64,000 nucleotides of DNA from an uncultured Bacilli bacterium (GTDB taxonomy: Bacteria > Bacillota_I > Bacilli_A > RF39 > UBA660): contig CAKPMX010000001.1 of assembly GCA_934168205.1 (NCBI GenBank), positions 547,728-611,727 on the forward strand. Direction: 5' to 3'. Shown here piece by piece: positions 16,985-26,949 of this stretch; within the stretch, counting starts at the first letter, position 1, and every line of letters begins with the position of its first letter. The position numbers and the translations under genes were made by a program. A model generated the notes under the pieces. That model was not told where the DNA came from and did not search any database. It saw only the letters and a program-made list of their open reading frames with translations.

Positions 16985-17896
16985 ATGTTATATATAACTG
17001 GTGATACTCACGGAGATTTTTATAGATTTGGCCATTTAGGATTAAATGAAGATGATATTATGATTATCTTAGGTGATGTGGGTATTAATTATTATTTAGA
17101 TGAATATGATAAAAAGTTAAAGGAAAGATTAAAAAGATATAATTTTAAATTTTTCTGTATTCAAGGTAATCATGAAGAAAGACCAGAAAATATTTCAAGT
17201 TATCATGAAGTAGAAATGTTTGGTGGTAAAGTATTCATAGAAGATGAATATCCTAATTTAATATTTGCTAAAAATGGAGAACTTTATAATGTTGATGGTA
17301 AAAGTATCTTAGTAATAGGTGGGGCATATTCTATTGATAAAGATTATAGAATCAATAAAGGATATCCTTGGTTCAAAGATGAACAATTAACTGAACAAGA
17401 GAGACTAAATATACTGGACAAGTATTCTGGTAAACATGTTGATATAATTTTGTCTCATACTTGTCCATTAAGATATGAACCTAAAGAAAGCTTTAAATTA
17501 AGTTTGCCACAAATTGCAGTAGATAAATCTATGGAATATTTTCTTAATGAAGTAGAGCAAAAAGTAGATTATGATAAATGGTATTGTGGACATTATCATT
17601 TAGAAAAAATTGTGGACAAGTTAGAGTTTATGTTTGGAAGAATTAAAAGTGTTGACACAGGAGAATTTATTCCTAAATATGATTTCCATAATAGCTACGA
17701 AATAGTTAGAGATGCATGTAGTCAAAAAGATTATAAATATTGTCCTGAATGTAAAGGAGATAATATAATTATAGAAAAAGGTGAAGGACACAATATTAAT
17801 GGTTTAGATTTTATTGCTATCATTTGTAATGATTGTAAAAAAGTTTATGGATTTAATGATGTTAATTATAAACCTAATTGTCCTAAAGAATTATAA
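16985..17896 (+). CDS. Calcineurin-like metallophosphoesterase with C-terminal zinc ribbon
   Basis: The start is set at 16985 because AGAGGTGG just upstream is the ribosome binding site; an earlier in-frame ATG (16970) lies within it. 303 residues. Metallophosphoesterase motifs in order: ITGDTHGDF (1), IILGDVGIN (2), IQGNHEE (3), ILSHTCP (4), WYCGHYH (5), all with their metal ligands. After residue about 240 a zinc ribbon follows: YCPECKGD then ICNDCKKVYG. Such enzymes hydrolyse phosphodiesters of nucleic acids or nucleotides. The ribbon suggests nucleic-acid binding. First gene of the element, with an extended -10 (TGGTATAAT) near 16938, and followed by a terminator. Confidence 0.88.
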   Translation: MLYITGDTHGDFYRFGHLGLNEDDIMIILGDVGINYYLDEYDKKLKERLKRYNFKFFCIQGNHEERPENISSYHEVEMFGGKVFIEDEYPNLIFAKNGELYNVDGKSILVIGGAYSIDKDYRINKGYPWFKDEQLTEQERLNILDKYSGKHVDIILSHTCPLRYEPKESFKLSLPQIAVDKSMEYFLNEVEQKVDYDKWYCGHYHLEKIVDKLEFMFGRIKSVDTGEFIPKYDFHNSYEIVRDACSQKDYKYCPECKGDNIIIEKGEGHNINGLDFIAIICNDCKKVYGFNDVNYKPNCPKEL

Positions 17897-17903
17897 GGAA
17901 TTT

Positions 17904-17930
17904 AAGAGTCTATTAAAATAGGCTCTTTTT
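17904..17930 (+). terminator. Intrinsic terminator between phosphoesterase and helicase genes
   Basis: Arms AAGAGTCTATT and ATAGGCTCTTTTT with a 3-nt loop; nearly identical in design to that at 20745. Confidence 0.75.
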
Positions 17931-18017
17931 GCATGTAAATATTTCAGAAATTTAAATTTTATGTTAAAATATTTACTAATTATTGAAGACTTTAATTAAT
18001 GGAAGTAGGTAGTATTT

Positions 18018-20735
18018 ATGGATGAAGCATTACAATATATTGATGCAAAAATAGTTGATACAAATAATACAATAAACAAAATTATCGAAGACAATATTGA
18101 TGATAGAGATTATATGTCTAAAAATATATTAAGTAATCTTAGGTACTTAGTTGAATATTGCTTTTTTAGAGTTTATATTACGGATAAGGTGCAAGGATAT
18201 ATAAAATATAATCATGAAAATAATAAACAATCAATTAAATATATGAAAAGTTGTGCTAATATGAGAGAGTTAAGAGCATTACATGGATTTTTACAAATAT
18301 CAACTTCTCATTCACTGCCAAATGGCGATGGTTCATCTAGAGTAATGATTAAATACCTAAGTTATTTAATTGAATTAAAAAATTTTATGTATAAAAAGTA
18401 TGGAATTATTATCTTGGATAATTTATATTCCTTTCCCCTTAATATTGAAAAAAATATGGAGGAGTATTACCAACAAATTTCCAATCATATAAAAACAGTA
18501 GCCTTTAATAAAAATAAAGGTGTTATAGCTAATCAGTATTATGTTAGAAAAGTAAAACCAATTATTATTGATGGAAATGTATTCTATGAAGTTACATTAA
18601 CTGATGCTACTGATTATATCAATAAATTTAATAGAATTGTAGTATATTCGAAAGAAAAGATAATAGATAATTATGCAATAAAAATTTCAAGTGTTAATCG
18701 AAAAATAAAGTTATTTGAAAGAAATGTTAATATTAAAATTATAGATAATTATAAGATTGCCATAAGACCTTGTGAATTGAATAATTATGCAAAAATATTT
18801 GGATTACAGTATAAAATATCTTCAAAATATGGAGAATATAATTTAATTATGAAATATTTAATGTATCACAGATGTAATTTATTGGATATTGTTGAATTAG
18901 ACAATACTACCTATTCAAATGTCAAACATGAATTAGTAAATGGAGCTAATACCCATTATATTATCGATTTAATTGATGAATCAAGGAAAATTATTCTAAA
19001 TAATAAACCAGGTAGCAATATTTTAAAGTATTTTTTATTTCAGCTTAATAATCTAGTTATAAGATCACAGTTGAATGGTGATAAAAATTATAAACTTTCC
19101 GATTTGTATTTAAGTTATGGTTCGATACCATTTGATGAAATGCCTTATGCATCTTCTTTGCAAAATCATAAAGTTGATATAAACGAACTACTACAATGTA
19201 TAGATAATAATGGAAGAGATGATGAATTATTATCCAGAAGACTTCATTATAATTCAGACAGCTTAGGAAATATATATAATAAAATAGATGAGATTGATTT
19301 ACCACTTAATGTAATGGATGAATTAATTGCAAGTTTTAATTCAAAATTATATTTACCTTTACATGAAGGAAGAAAAATTATAAAAGATGATAAATATATA
19401 TATGTAAAGGGATATGAATTGGAAACTATATCAATTATTGAAAAATTAAATGAATTATCATGTAGTGGCTATGAAGACTATAGTAATATTTTTATGGGAT
19501 GGGAAGCTTTGACTGATTATGTTTTTACTGATCCAAAAAAATATGAAATATGTAAGAATGTTTTTATAAATTCAAAAGTAGCATTACTATATGGATCAGC
19601 AGGATGTGGTAAAACAGAAACAATTAAAATTATTTCGAGTATATTCCGATATAGAAACATTATCTTTTTAGCAAAAACAAATCCTGCTGTAGAAAATTTA
19701 AAAAGGCGAATTAGAACTGATAATTCAAATTTTACATTTATGACAATTGACAAATATAAAGTTAACCCATTACAATGCGATTTATTAGTTATTGATGAAT
19801 GTAGTACTGTTGATAATTATGATATGAATAAAGTTTTATGCCATAATGATAAATATGACTTATTATTATTGGTAGGTGATATATATCAAATTGAATCAAT
19901 TAAATTTGGAAATTGGTTTAAATTTGCCAAAGAGCTGTTACAACCTCAATGTATAAATGAATTAGATGGTACCTTTCGTACAAAAAATCCAGTTTTATTA
20001 GATTTATGGACCAAAGTTAGAAATATTGATGAAGATATTATAGAATATTTATCAGATTATGATATGTCTGATACATTAAATAAAAACATTTTCAATAGAT
20101 GCAGTGATGATGAAATAATATTATGTTTAAATTATGATGGACCATACGGAATTAATAGTATAAATAAATATTTGCAAACTGATAATCCTAATCAGATTTA
20201 TGAATGGGGTATAAATTCGTATAAGGTGGGAGATCCGGTTTTATTTAATGATTTAAATAGATTTTATCCAGTTTTATATAATAATTTAAAAGGGAGAATA
20301 GTAAATATTAATAAAACAGATGAAAAAATATTCTTTGATATTTTAGTAGATATTGTAATTTCAGATATGATGGCTTCATTTGTGGGACTAGATATAATAG
20401 GAAGAGATACAGAAGAAACAACTATTAGATTTAGTGTTAATTCAAATTATGATGACGATATAGAAGATAAAAAAGACTGTGTAGTTCCATTTGCAGTAGC
20501 ATATGCTACATCAATTCATAAGTCTCAAGGATTGGAATACGAATCCGTTAAAGTTGTTTTAAATGATGAAATTGGTGATGTTATTACTCATAATATTTTC
20601 TATACTGCAATAACAAGAGCAAAAGAAAAAATAAAAATTTATTGGACACCTGAGTGCATGAATAAAGTTGTAGGAAATTTTTCTATAAAAAATAATGATG
20701 ACATTAATATAATTAAAAATAAAATTAGTATTTAA
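18018..20735 (+). CDS. RecD/UvrD-like superfamily 1 helicase with a long unassigned N-terminal region
   Basis: 905 residues. The first 500 are largely helical and I do not recognise them. The helicase begins near 520: Walker A GSAGCGKTE (about 525), LLVIDECSTVD (about 587), LLLVGDIYQIESIKFG (motif III), GTFRTKNPVLLD (motif IV), SIHKSQGLEYESVKV (about 833) and YTAITRAKEK (motif VI, about 863). The C-terminal part is of the UvrD_C_2/RecD type. It should translocate on or unwind DNA or RNA using ATP. It lies 121 bp after the phosphoesterase with a terminator between, so it may be separately expressed. Such helicases with variable N-termini are common in defence islands. Confidence 0.88.
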   Translation: MDEALQYIDAKIVDTNNTINKIIEDNIDDRDYMSKNILSNLRYLVEYCFFRVYITDKVQGYIKYNHENNKQSIKYMKSCANMRELRALHGFLQISTSHSLPNGDGSSRVMIKYLSYLIELKNFMYKKYGIIILDNLYSFPLNIEKNMEEYYQQISNHIKTVAFNKNKGVIANQYYVRKVKPIIIDGNVFYEVTLTDATDYINKFNRIVVYSKEKIIDNYAIKISSVNRKIKLFERNVNIKIIDNYKIAIRPCELNNYAKIFGLQYKISSKYGEYNLIMKYLMYHRCNLLDIVELDNTTYSNVKHELVNGANTHYIIDLIDESRKIILNNKPGSNILKYFLFQLNNLVIRSQLNGDKNYKLSDLYLSYGSIPFDEMPYASSLQNHKVDINELLQCIDNNGRDDELLSRRLHYNSDSLGNIYNKIDEIDLPLNVMDELIASFNSKLYLPLHEGRKIIKDDKYIYVKGYELETISIIEKLNELSCSGYEDYSNIFMGWEALTDYVFTDPKKYEICKNVFINSKVALLYGSAGCGKTETIKIISSIFRYRNIIFLAKTNPAVENLKRRIRTDNSNFTFMTIDKYKVNPLQCDLLVIDECSTVDNYDMNKVLCHNDKYDLLLLVGDIYQIESIKFGNWFKFAKELLQPQCINELDGTFRTKNPVLLDLWTKVRNIDEDIIEYLSDYDMSDTLNKNIFNRCSDDEIILCLNYDGPYGINSINKYLQTDNPNQIYEWGINSYKVGDPVLFNDLNRFYPVLYNNLKGRIVNINKTDEKIFFDILVDIVISDMMASFVGLDIIGRDTEETTIRFSVNSNYDDDIEDKKDCVVPFAVAYATSIHKSQGLEYESVKVVLNDEIGDVITHNIFYTAITRAKEKIKIYWTPECMNKVVGNFSIKNNDDINIIKNKISI

Positions 20736-20744
20736 AGTTTTGTT

Positions 20745-20770
20745 AGAGTCTATTAAATGTAGGCTCTTTT
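20745..20770 (+). terminator. Intrinsic terminator after the helicase gene
   Basis: AGAGTCTA and TAGGCTCTTTT arms with a short loop and Ts. Confidence 0.65.
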
Positions 20771-20797
20771 CATTTTGAAAAGAAAGGATATGAGAAT

Positions 20798-21094
20798 ATG
20801 AGAGTCAAATCAAATAGAGAAGAAGGATATATAGTTATGGGAAATTATCATTTGAAAGATAGAAGATTAAGTTTAAAAGCAAAAGGGTTATTATCTTTAA
20901 TGTTATCATTACCAAATAATTGGGATTATTCTATATTAGGATTATCAAGTATTTGTGTTGAAAGTAGAGATACTATTAGAAAAATATTAAATGAATTAAA
21001 AGTTAATAAATATTTAAAAGTTATTGAAACTAGAGATGAAAATGGCAGATTTGATTATGAATATATAATTTATGAAAAACCATATGAAAATTAA
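20798..21094 (+). CDS. Winged-helix replication-initiator-like protein (N-terminal domain only)
   Basis: 98 residues. The sequence GNYHLKDRRLSLKAKGLLSL and the following SLPNNWDYSILGLSSI and RDTIRKILNELKVNKYLKV match the winged-helix N-terminus of phage/ICE replication initiators of Bacillota, which bind an origin. Those proteins usually continue for another 100-200 residues. This one stops after the wing, so it is a stand-alone DNA-binding domain or a truncated gene. AAGGATATGAG precedes the start. It may regulate or replicate the element. Confidence 0.75.
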   Translation: MRVKSNREEGYIVMGNYHLKDRRLSLKAKGLLSLMLSLPNNWDYSILGLSSICVESRDTIRKILNELKVNKYLKVIETRDENGRFDYEYIIYEKPYEN

Positions 21095-21208
21095 TCCAGT
21101 GCACCATTACGGGTATGTGGATTTCCGAATACGGTTTTTAATTCATAATAAATTATTTAAAATCAATTTTTAAAACAAATAGATAAAGACGATAAAACCA
21201 TATAGACA

Positions 21209-21217
21209 TGGTATAAT
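21209..21217 (+). promoter_or_regulatory. Extended -10 promoter before the PIN-like gene
   Basis: TGGTATAAT, about 60 bp before the start at 21276. The same extended -10 recurs before several element genes. Confidence 0.55.
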
Positions 21218-21275
21218 ATAATTAACTGTTTAATTATTATAAGAATAGCTATGCTAATGTTTTGAGGTGATTTGT

Positions 21276-22301
21276 ATGAACGATTTGATTATTTTAGAGG
21301 ATAATGATTTAAATGATATATTTGATTTAGTTAATTCTTTTCAAATTATTTTTCATCCTTATTATGCTATGGAAGGAAAATTTACTCATTACAAAGAATA
21401 TTTGATGAATAAGAAAGACAAAATTATTGTATTAGATAGAAATATAACTTCAATGTTGTTTGATTATCTTAAAAATGGTGAATTAAAAGAAGAAGATAAT
21501 ATGATAATGCTACTATCATTTTTGATGTTTTGTAATTGTAATGGATTACAATATAATATTGGATTGGCAATGAATGAATATGGAGATTTAACAGAAAATT
21601 CAGAAGTCATTAGGCAATTAAATGAGTTGTTGACTTATCTATCTGAAATTCCAAGTTTCGTTTTTTTAAATCACTTAAAAAATGGGAACTATAAATTACA
21701 AAAATTTGATATATCAGTAAAATTTCACCGCCATGCAAATTATAAAAATAAAAGTATTACATATTTACTTAGTTATTGTTCGGTTTTAAAAATTGCAGAG
21801 GTTTTTCTAACTAACTTATCTAAAAAAAATAAAATTATAAAGTATCTTGATTGGTATTATGATAATTTAAAATTATCTATGTATGATATTACCTATGCAA
21901 TTTTATTATTCACTAACTACCCGACTATTAAGGCACCAAAGAAAATTAAAAGTAAAGATTTTGAAAAAATCATCATGGGGTGTAAAAATCAGGCTTGGGA
22001 TATTTCTTATTTGTCATCAATCAATAATTTACAATATCATTTTTCAGATAAAGAAATTTTCTTTGCAACAAATGATAAAAATTTGAAATTAATATTTATG
22101 GGATGTCATTATTTTGATAATTCATGGGCTGGATTAATTTTTGATAGAATTACCAGTAAAAGAGATAGAAATGATATATTTAATCTTATTGAAAAAAAGA
22201 TGTCGAATCGAACTGATATTGATGTTAATGAAGAATATTTAATACAATTATCTCATTCTTTAGAAGAAGAATTAAGAAAAACAATAATTGATATTAATTA
22301 G
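21276..22301 (+). CDS. PIN-like domain protein (putative ribonuclease)
   Basis: The start is placed at ATG 21276 with GAGGTGAT upstream; a GTG nine bases earlier lies in that site. 341 residues. A beta-strand plus IIVLDRNITS near residue 50-59 supplies an N-terminal Asp-x-Asn. Near the end AWDISYLSS (about 241) and FFATNDKNLK (about 263) give the later acidic positions typical of PIN nucleases. Between lies a long helical insert. PIN enzymes cut RNA with divalent metals. No antitoxin-like partner is adjacent. This is pattern recognition from spaced acidic motifs, not a full-family match. It sits directly before the type III RM genes but has its own promoter. Confidence 0.6.
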   Translation: MNDLIILEDNDLNDIFDLVNSFQIIFHPYYAMEGKFTHYKEYLMNKKDKIIVLDRNITSMLFDYLKNGELKEEDNMIMLLSFLMFCNCNGLQYNIGLAMNEYGDLTENSEVIRQLNELLTYLSEIPSFVFLNHLKNGNYKLQKFDISVKFHRHANYKNKSITYLLSYCSVLKIAEVFLTNLSKKNKIIKYLDWYYDNLKLSMYDITYAILLFTNYPTIKAPKKIKSKDFEKIIMGCKNQAWDISYLSSINNLQYHFSDKEIFFATNDKNLKLIFMGCHYFDNSWAGLIFDRITSKRDRNDIFNLIEKKMSNRTDIDVNEEYLIQLSHSLEEELRKTIIDIN

Positions 22302-22442
22302 TCTTAAAAAGTCGATTTTTGTTGTTTTTTATAGTATAATTAATATGAGCGGTTATCTAAAAAAATTGTATTTTGAAAAAATTTTAATTAGATAAAAATA
22401 TGTATTAAAGTTTAGAAGAAAATTAGAAGTGTGGTGAATATT

Positions 22443-24158
22443 ATGACTAATAAATTAGAATTGACATGGGTTGATAAATATAAAATGCATGAAATAGAAC
22501 CTAGAATTCTTATAGAAGATAATGAAAAAAGTTATGGTGATAAAAATAATGGAAATATGTTGATTCATGGTGATAATCTTTTAGCATTAAAAGCTTTGGA
22601 AAAGAATTTTAATGGAAAAATCAAGTGTATATATATCGATCCGCCATATAATACTGGAAATGCTTTTGAACATTATGATGATAATCTTGAACATAGTATA
22701 TGGTTAAATCTGATGCGCAGTAGATTATTACTATTGCATAAATTATTAGCTGATAATGGAACAATATGGGTCTCTATTGATGATATTGAATGTCATTATT
22801 TAAAAGTTTTGATGGACGAGATATTTGGAAGAAGTAATTTTTTAGGAGATATAGCATATGAACGTTCTGGAACTGCTGGTATTGGTCAGGGTGGGAATTT
22901 TTTAGTAAATACACGAGAAAGTATTTTAGTATATTCAAAGAATAAAAGTTCTTTAGAGATAAAAGAGGCAAAAACATATAAGGATTTAGATAAAGAAGTT
23001 ATGAAAAGATATTCTAATATTTTAGTTGACCCTGGAGAAAAAAAAGAATATTATCGTTTTAAAGATTCGAGTGGTAATGATGTTATAGTTTTTAAACATT
23101 ATAATTATATCATTAAAAGTATTTCTATAAAAAATTTTGATAAGCGAAAAAATGAGATAATTAATGAATATATTCTAAATTACGAAAAAGTTTTCAGAAC
23201 TACAAATCCGCAAAAAGAAAATACTTTTCAAAATAAAATAATTTCTTCGTTTGAAGATAAAGGGATGTACTCTGTAGAGTATATTCCATCAAGGGGAAAA
23301 TTAAAAGGAATGAACACAACTTTATTTTATAATAATAAAGAATTGTTTGCTTGGCTTAAATCATCTTCAGAATTAATTAATGGCAGAATAGTTAAAACAA
23401 ATAAAATGTCTGATTTTTGGAAAAATGAAGATATACCTAAAGCAAATTTAGCGAATGAAGGAAATGTTGAATTTAAAAGAAGTAAAAAACCTGAAGCACT
23501 TATTTATCAAATATTAGATATAGCTACTAAACCTGGAGATTATGTTTTAGATTCATTTTTAGGAAGTGGCACAACAGCAGCAGTTGCACATAAGATGAAC
23601 AGAAGATGGATTGGTGTAGAAATGGGAGAACATTGTTATACTCATTGTATTCCAAGAATAAATTCGATAATAGATAATAATGATAGATTAGGTGTCACAA
23701 AGTTAGCAAACTGGGAAGGCGGTGGAGGTTACAAATTTTACGAACTTGCACCAACTTTAATAAATGAAGATTCTTTTGGGGAAATGGTTATTAATAAAGA
23801 CTACAATCCAGAAATGCTAGCAAAATCAGTTGCACTCCATGAAGGTTTTGAATACAATCCTGATAAAGAAATTTTTTGGAAACAATCAATAGGAAATGAA
23901 AATAGTTATTTATATGTAACAACCCAATTTTTAAACTCAATAGCACTAGAAAAAATAAAAGATTCTATGCTTCCTGAAGAGTATCTTGTTATTGCGTGTA
24001 CAGCTTATGATGAGGAACTATTAAATAAATATAAAAATATAATGATTAAAAAAATACCAGAGATGTTATTAAATAAATGTGTTTTTAATGTAAATAATTA
24101 TAATCTAAACGTTGTAAATGATATTTCCAATGATATGGAGGATGAATTTTATGAATGA
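22443..24158 (+). CDS. mod: Type III restriction-modification methyltransferase (Mod)
   Basis: 571 residues from ATG 22443, chosen for its GTGGTGAAT site; a GTG 12 bases earlier is in frame. Class beta order: catalytic IDPPYNTGN near residue 67 (motif IV) and the SAM-binding LDSFLGSGTTAAV near 369 (motif I), then WIGVEMGEHCYTHCIPRI. Between lies the target-recognition region (about 130-330). It transfers a methyl group to adenine in one strand of a short asymmetric site and supplies specificity to the Res subunit. Its stop overlaps the res start (ATGAATGA), so the subunits are translationally coupled. Confidence 0.95.
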   Translation: MTNKLELTWVDKYKMHEIEPRILIEDNEKSYGDKNNGNMLIHGDNLLALKALEKNFNGKIKCIYIDPPYNTGNAFEHYDDNLEHSIWLNLMRSRLLLLHKLLADNGTIWVSIDDIECHYLKVLMDEIFGRSNFLGDIAYERSGTAGIGQGGNFLVNTRESILVYSKNKSSLEIKEAKTYKDLDKEVMKRYSNILVDPGEKKEYYRFKDSSGNDVIVFKHYNYIIKSISIKNFDKRKNEIINEYILNYEKVFRTTNPQKENTFQNKIISSFEDKGMYSVEYIPSRGKLKGMNTTLFYNNKELFAWLKSSSELINGRIVKTNKMSDFWKNEDIPKANLANEGNVEFKRSKKPEALIYQILDIATKPGDYVLDSFLGSGTTAAVAHKMNRRWIGVEMGEHCYTHCIPRINSIIDNNDRLGVTKLANWEGGGGYKFYELAPTLINEDSFGEMVINKDYNPEMLAKSVALHEGFEYNPDKEIFWKQSIGNENSYLYVTTQFLNSIALEKIKDSMLPEEYLVIACTAYDEELLNKYKNIMIKKIPEMLLNKCVFNVNNYNLNVVNDISNDMEDEFYE

Positions 24159-26805
24159 TGTAAATAGTATGAAGTATTCTATTGATTATATATCTGGTAT
24201 AATGTCGTTAAGAAACCCACAAGAAAAGTCATTGCAAATATTGGATGATATATTAAAAAGTACGAATTTAATGAATGAATATAACCAAGATAATATTAAT
24301 AATTTAAAGGTAATTAATTCAAAATATCCAATATTTACTGAATTTGAAAGAGCATTTACTTCATTAACATTTGCATTAGCAACAGGTGTTGGTAAAACTA
24401 GACTTATGGGAGCATTCATAACATATCTTTATACAAACTATAATATTAAAAATTTTTTAGTAATTGCTCCATCTACAACTATATATGAAAAATTAAAAAG
24501 AGACCTAGGAAATCCAGATAATTCTAAATATGTGTTTAAAGGAATTGGATGTTTTAATAATCCTCCAAGAGTAGTCGCTGATGATGATTTTAATAGAATG
24601 ATAAATTTATTTGATTCTGAAGTAACAATTTATGTTTATAATATAAGTAAATTTGATAAAGAAAATACAAAAATGAAAGCTTTCAGTGAAGTAAGAGGAA
24701 TGTCTTTTTATGATGAATTAGCGGAAATGAAAGATTTAGTCATTATTATGGATGAATCACATCATTATAGAGCAGATAGAGGAATGGAAACTATAAACAA
24801 TCTGAAACCAATTTTAGGCTTAGAATTGACTGCCACACCTTTAGTAAATGTAAAAGGTAAGCAAATTCCATTTAAAAATGTTGTGTACGAATATCCATTA
24901 TCTGAAGCAATAAAAGACGGATATACAAGAGTTCCTTTTGCAGTTACTAGAACGGATATTAATTTTTATAATTTTGGTGATGATGAGATAGATAAATTGA
25001 TGTTAAATGATGGAATTTTATGTCATAAACGCATTAAGGAAAAATTATTTTATCATTCTAGAAGTATGAAAAAGGATTTAATAAAACCATTTATGTTAGT
25101 TGTATGTAAAGACACTGAACATGCTTCAAAAATAGAAAAGTATATAAAATCTGATGACTTTCAGAATGGATATTATAAATTTAAAACAATAACAATAAAT
25201 TCAAAAATGTCAGGCGTTGAAACTGAAGTTAATACAAAGCTGCTTTTAAATGTTGAAAAAGTTGATAATCCAATTGAAATAGTAATTCATGTTAATATGT
25301 TAAAAGAAGGATGGGATGTAAATAATCTTTATACAATTGTGCCTTTAAGGACAGCAAGTTCAAAAATATTAAGGGAACAAATGGTAGGAAGAGGACTACG
25401 ATTACCTTATGGTGAAAGAACTGGTGATAAGGATATTGACTCTGTTATGCTTACAGCACATGATAAATTTAAGGAAATTATAGAAGAAGCCCAAAAAGGT
25501 GATTCAATTTTTAACAAAGGTAATATTATAAAAGCTGAAGAACTAGAAAAGGAAAAAATAATTTTTACGCGCTTACCTCTGGAATACCCCTCAGATGATG
25601 AATTGTGTGATAAACTTGTTGTATGTGAGGAAAGCGAAAAATATGGTTTTGCAAATAGAATAAATGATTTATTAGTAAAGAATGTTGAAAATTACACTTT
25701 AAGTTCTAATAATAATTTTACGGATGAAGGAAAAATTAAAATAAAAGATGCTATAGAATATGAAATAAAAAAAGATAAGGATTATGGTAAAATTTATGAT
25801 GAAAATAAAAATCCAATTGAAAATTGGATAAAAGAAAATATTATTAAGACACACGATCAAATTCTTAACAAATTTATTTTAATACCAAAGATTAAGGTAG
25901 AAAGAGAAGAAGGTGAATACTACTTTGATGATTTTGATTTGGATTTAACTGAATTTAATCAGCAACCTATAGAAAATGAATTAATTTTAAGAAATTTATT
26001 AGATTCCTCAGATGAAGAAAAAATACAAAAAGGTTATATTACTTTTGATATATTGAATCCTAAAAAGTCGATTGTCGATGAGTTACGAAAAAAAGCAGAA
26101 GTTGATTATGAAAAAAGTTCAGAGCTATTATTTAAATTAATAAGTCAGTTGACAGATTATTATGAACAACAATATGGTGTAGACGGAACAAAAAACATAG
26201 TTATGATGTATAAAAATGAAATAACATCAGAAATTTATTCTCAAATGTTAAGACATTTTATTAGAAATGAAGGATTGATAAAGGAAGAAGTTTTTAGTAA
26301 TAGTAATATAAATTTTCAATCAAATTACAGTTATAGTAAAGTAAAGAATATTTTTGATTCATATGATTCTAAAAATGATGGAAAAATAACTTCAATATTA
26401 TTTGATGGAATAAAGAGAGGTGTATTTAGTTCAGCAAAATTTGATAGTGAACCAGAACTTATACTTGCCAGACAGCTTGAAAGAGAAGATAATTTTGTGC
26501 GTACATGGTTAAGACCTAGTCCAAATGAGTTTAATATTACATATAATGGTGGAAAGCGTTATGAACCAGACTTTGTAGTGGAAACAGAATCTATTGTATA
26601 TTTAGTTGAAGTAAAAGCTGATAATAAATTAGATGATGTTGATGTTTTAGCAAAACAGGAAAGAGCACTTTCATATTGTCAATTAGTATCAAAATGGGCA
26701 GATTCAACAGGTAATAAACATTGGGAATATGTTTTGATACCTTCAAGTAAGATACAAACTAATTCAACTTTTAAATATTTAACTGAACAATACAAAGTTG
26801 ATTAG
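24151..26805 (+). CDS. res: Type III restriction endonuclease subunit (Res)
   Basis: 884 residues from ATG 24151, preceded by ATGGAGGATG; an upstream in-frame ATG has no site. SF2 helicase motifs: LATGVGKTRLMGA (about 76), IMDESHHYRA (about 200), LELTATP, and HVNMLKEGWDVNN with QMVGRGLRLPYG. A PD-(D/E)xK nuclease ends the protein: YEPDFVVE (about 804) and YLVEVKAD (about 817). It uses ATP to communicate between two Mod-recognised sites and cuts both strands. All key residues are present, so mod-res appears intact and functional. Confidence 0.95.
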   Translation: MNDVNSMKYSIDYISGIMSLRNPQEKSLQILDDILKSTNLMNEYNQDNINNLKVINSKYPIFTEFERAFTSLTFALATGVGKTRLMGAFITYLYTNYNIKNFLVIAPSTTIYEKLKRDLGNPDNSKYVFKGIGCFNNPPRVVADDDFNRMINLFDSEVTIYVYNISKFDKENTKMKAFSEVRGMSFYDELAEMKDLVIIMDESHHYRADRGMETINNLKPILGLELTATPLVNVKGKQIPFKNVVYEYPLSEAIKDGYTRVPFAVTRTDINFYNFGDDEIDKLMLNDGILCHKRIKEKLFYHSRSMKKDLIKPFMLVVCKDTEHASKIEKYIKSDDFQNGYYKFKTITINSKMSGVETEVNTKLLLNVEKVDNPIEIVIHVNMLKEGWDVNNLYTIVPLRTASSKILREQMVGRGLRLPYGERTGDKDIDSVMLTAHDKFKEIIEEAQKGDSIFNKGNIIKAEELEKEKIIFTRLPLEYPSDDELCDKLVVCEESEKYGFANRINDLLVKNVENYTLSSNNNFTDEGKIKIKDAIEYEIKKDKDYGKIYDENKNPIENWIKENIIKTHDQILNKFILIPKIKVEREEGEYYFDDFDLDLTEFNQQPIENELILRNLLDSSDEEKIQKGYITFDILNPKKSIVDELRKKAEVDYEKSSELLFKLISQLTDYYEQQYGVDGTKNIVMMYKNEITSEIYSQMLRHFIRNEGLIKEEVFSNSNINFQSNYSYSKVKNIFDSYDSKNDGKITSILFDGIKRGVFSSAKFDSEPELILARQLEREDNFVRTWLRPSPNEFNITYNGGKRYEPDFVVETESIVYLVEVKADNKLDDVDVLAKQERALSYCQLVSKWADSTGNKHWEYVLIPSSKIQTNSTFKYLTEQYKVD

Positions 26806-26949
26806 ATTTTTATAAAAAATGGTATAGATTTTATATTCGAGATATCCTTTGTAAAAAAGGCTAGAAAAAGTAAATACTAAATCTTTAGTGATAAATCAAA
26901 ATTAAAAAATTTTTTCTATATTATTAAATAAGTTGTTAGGGTGATTATG

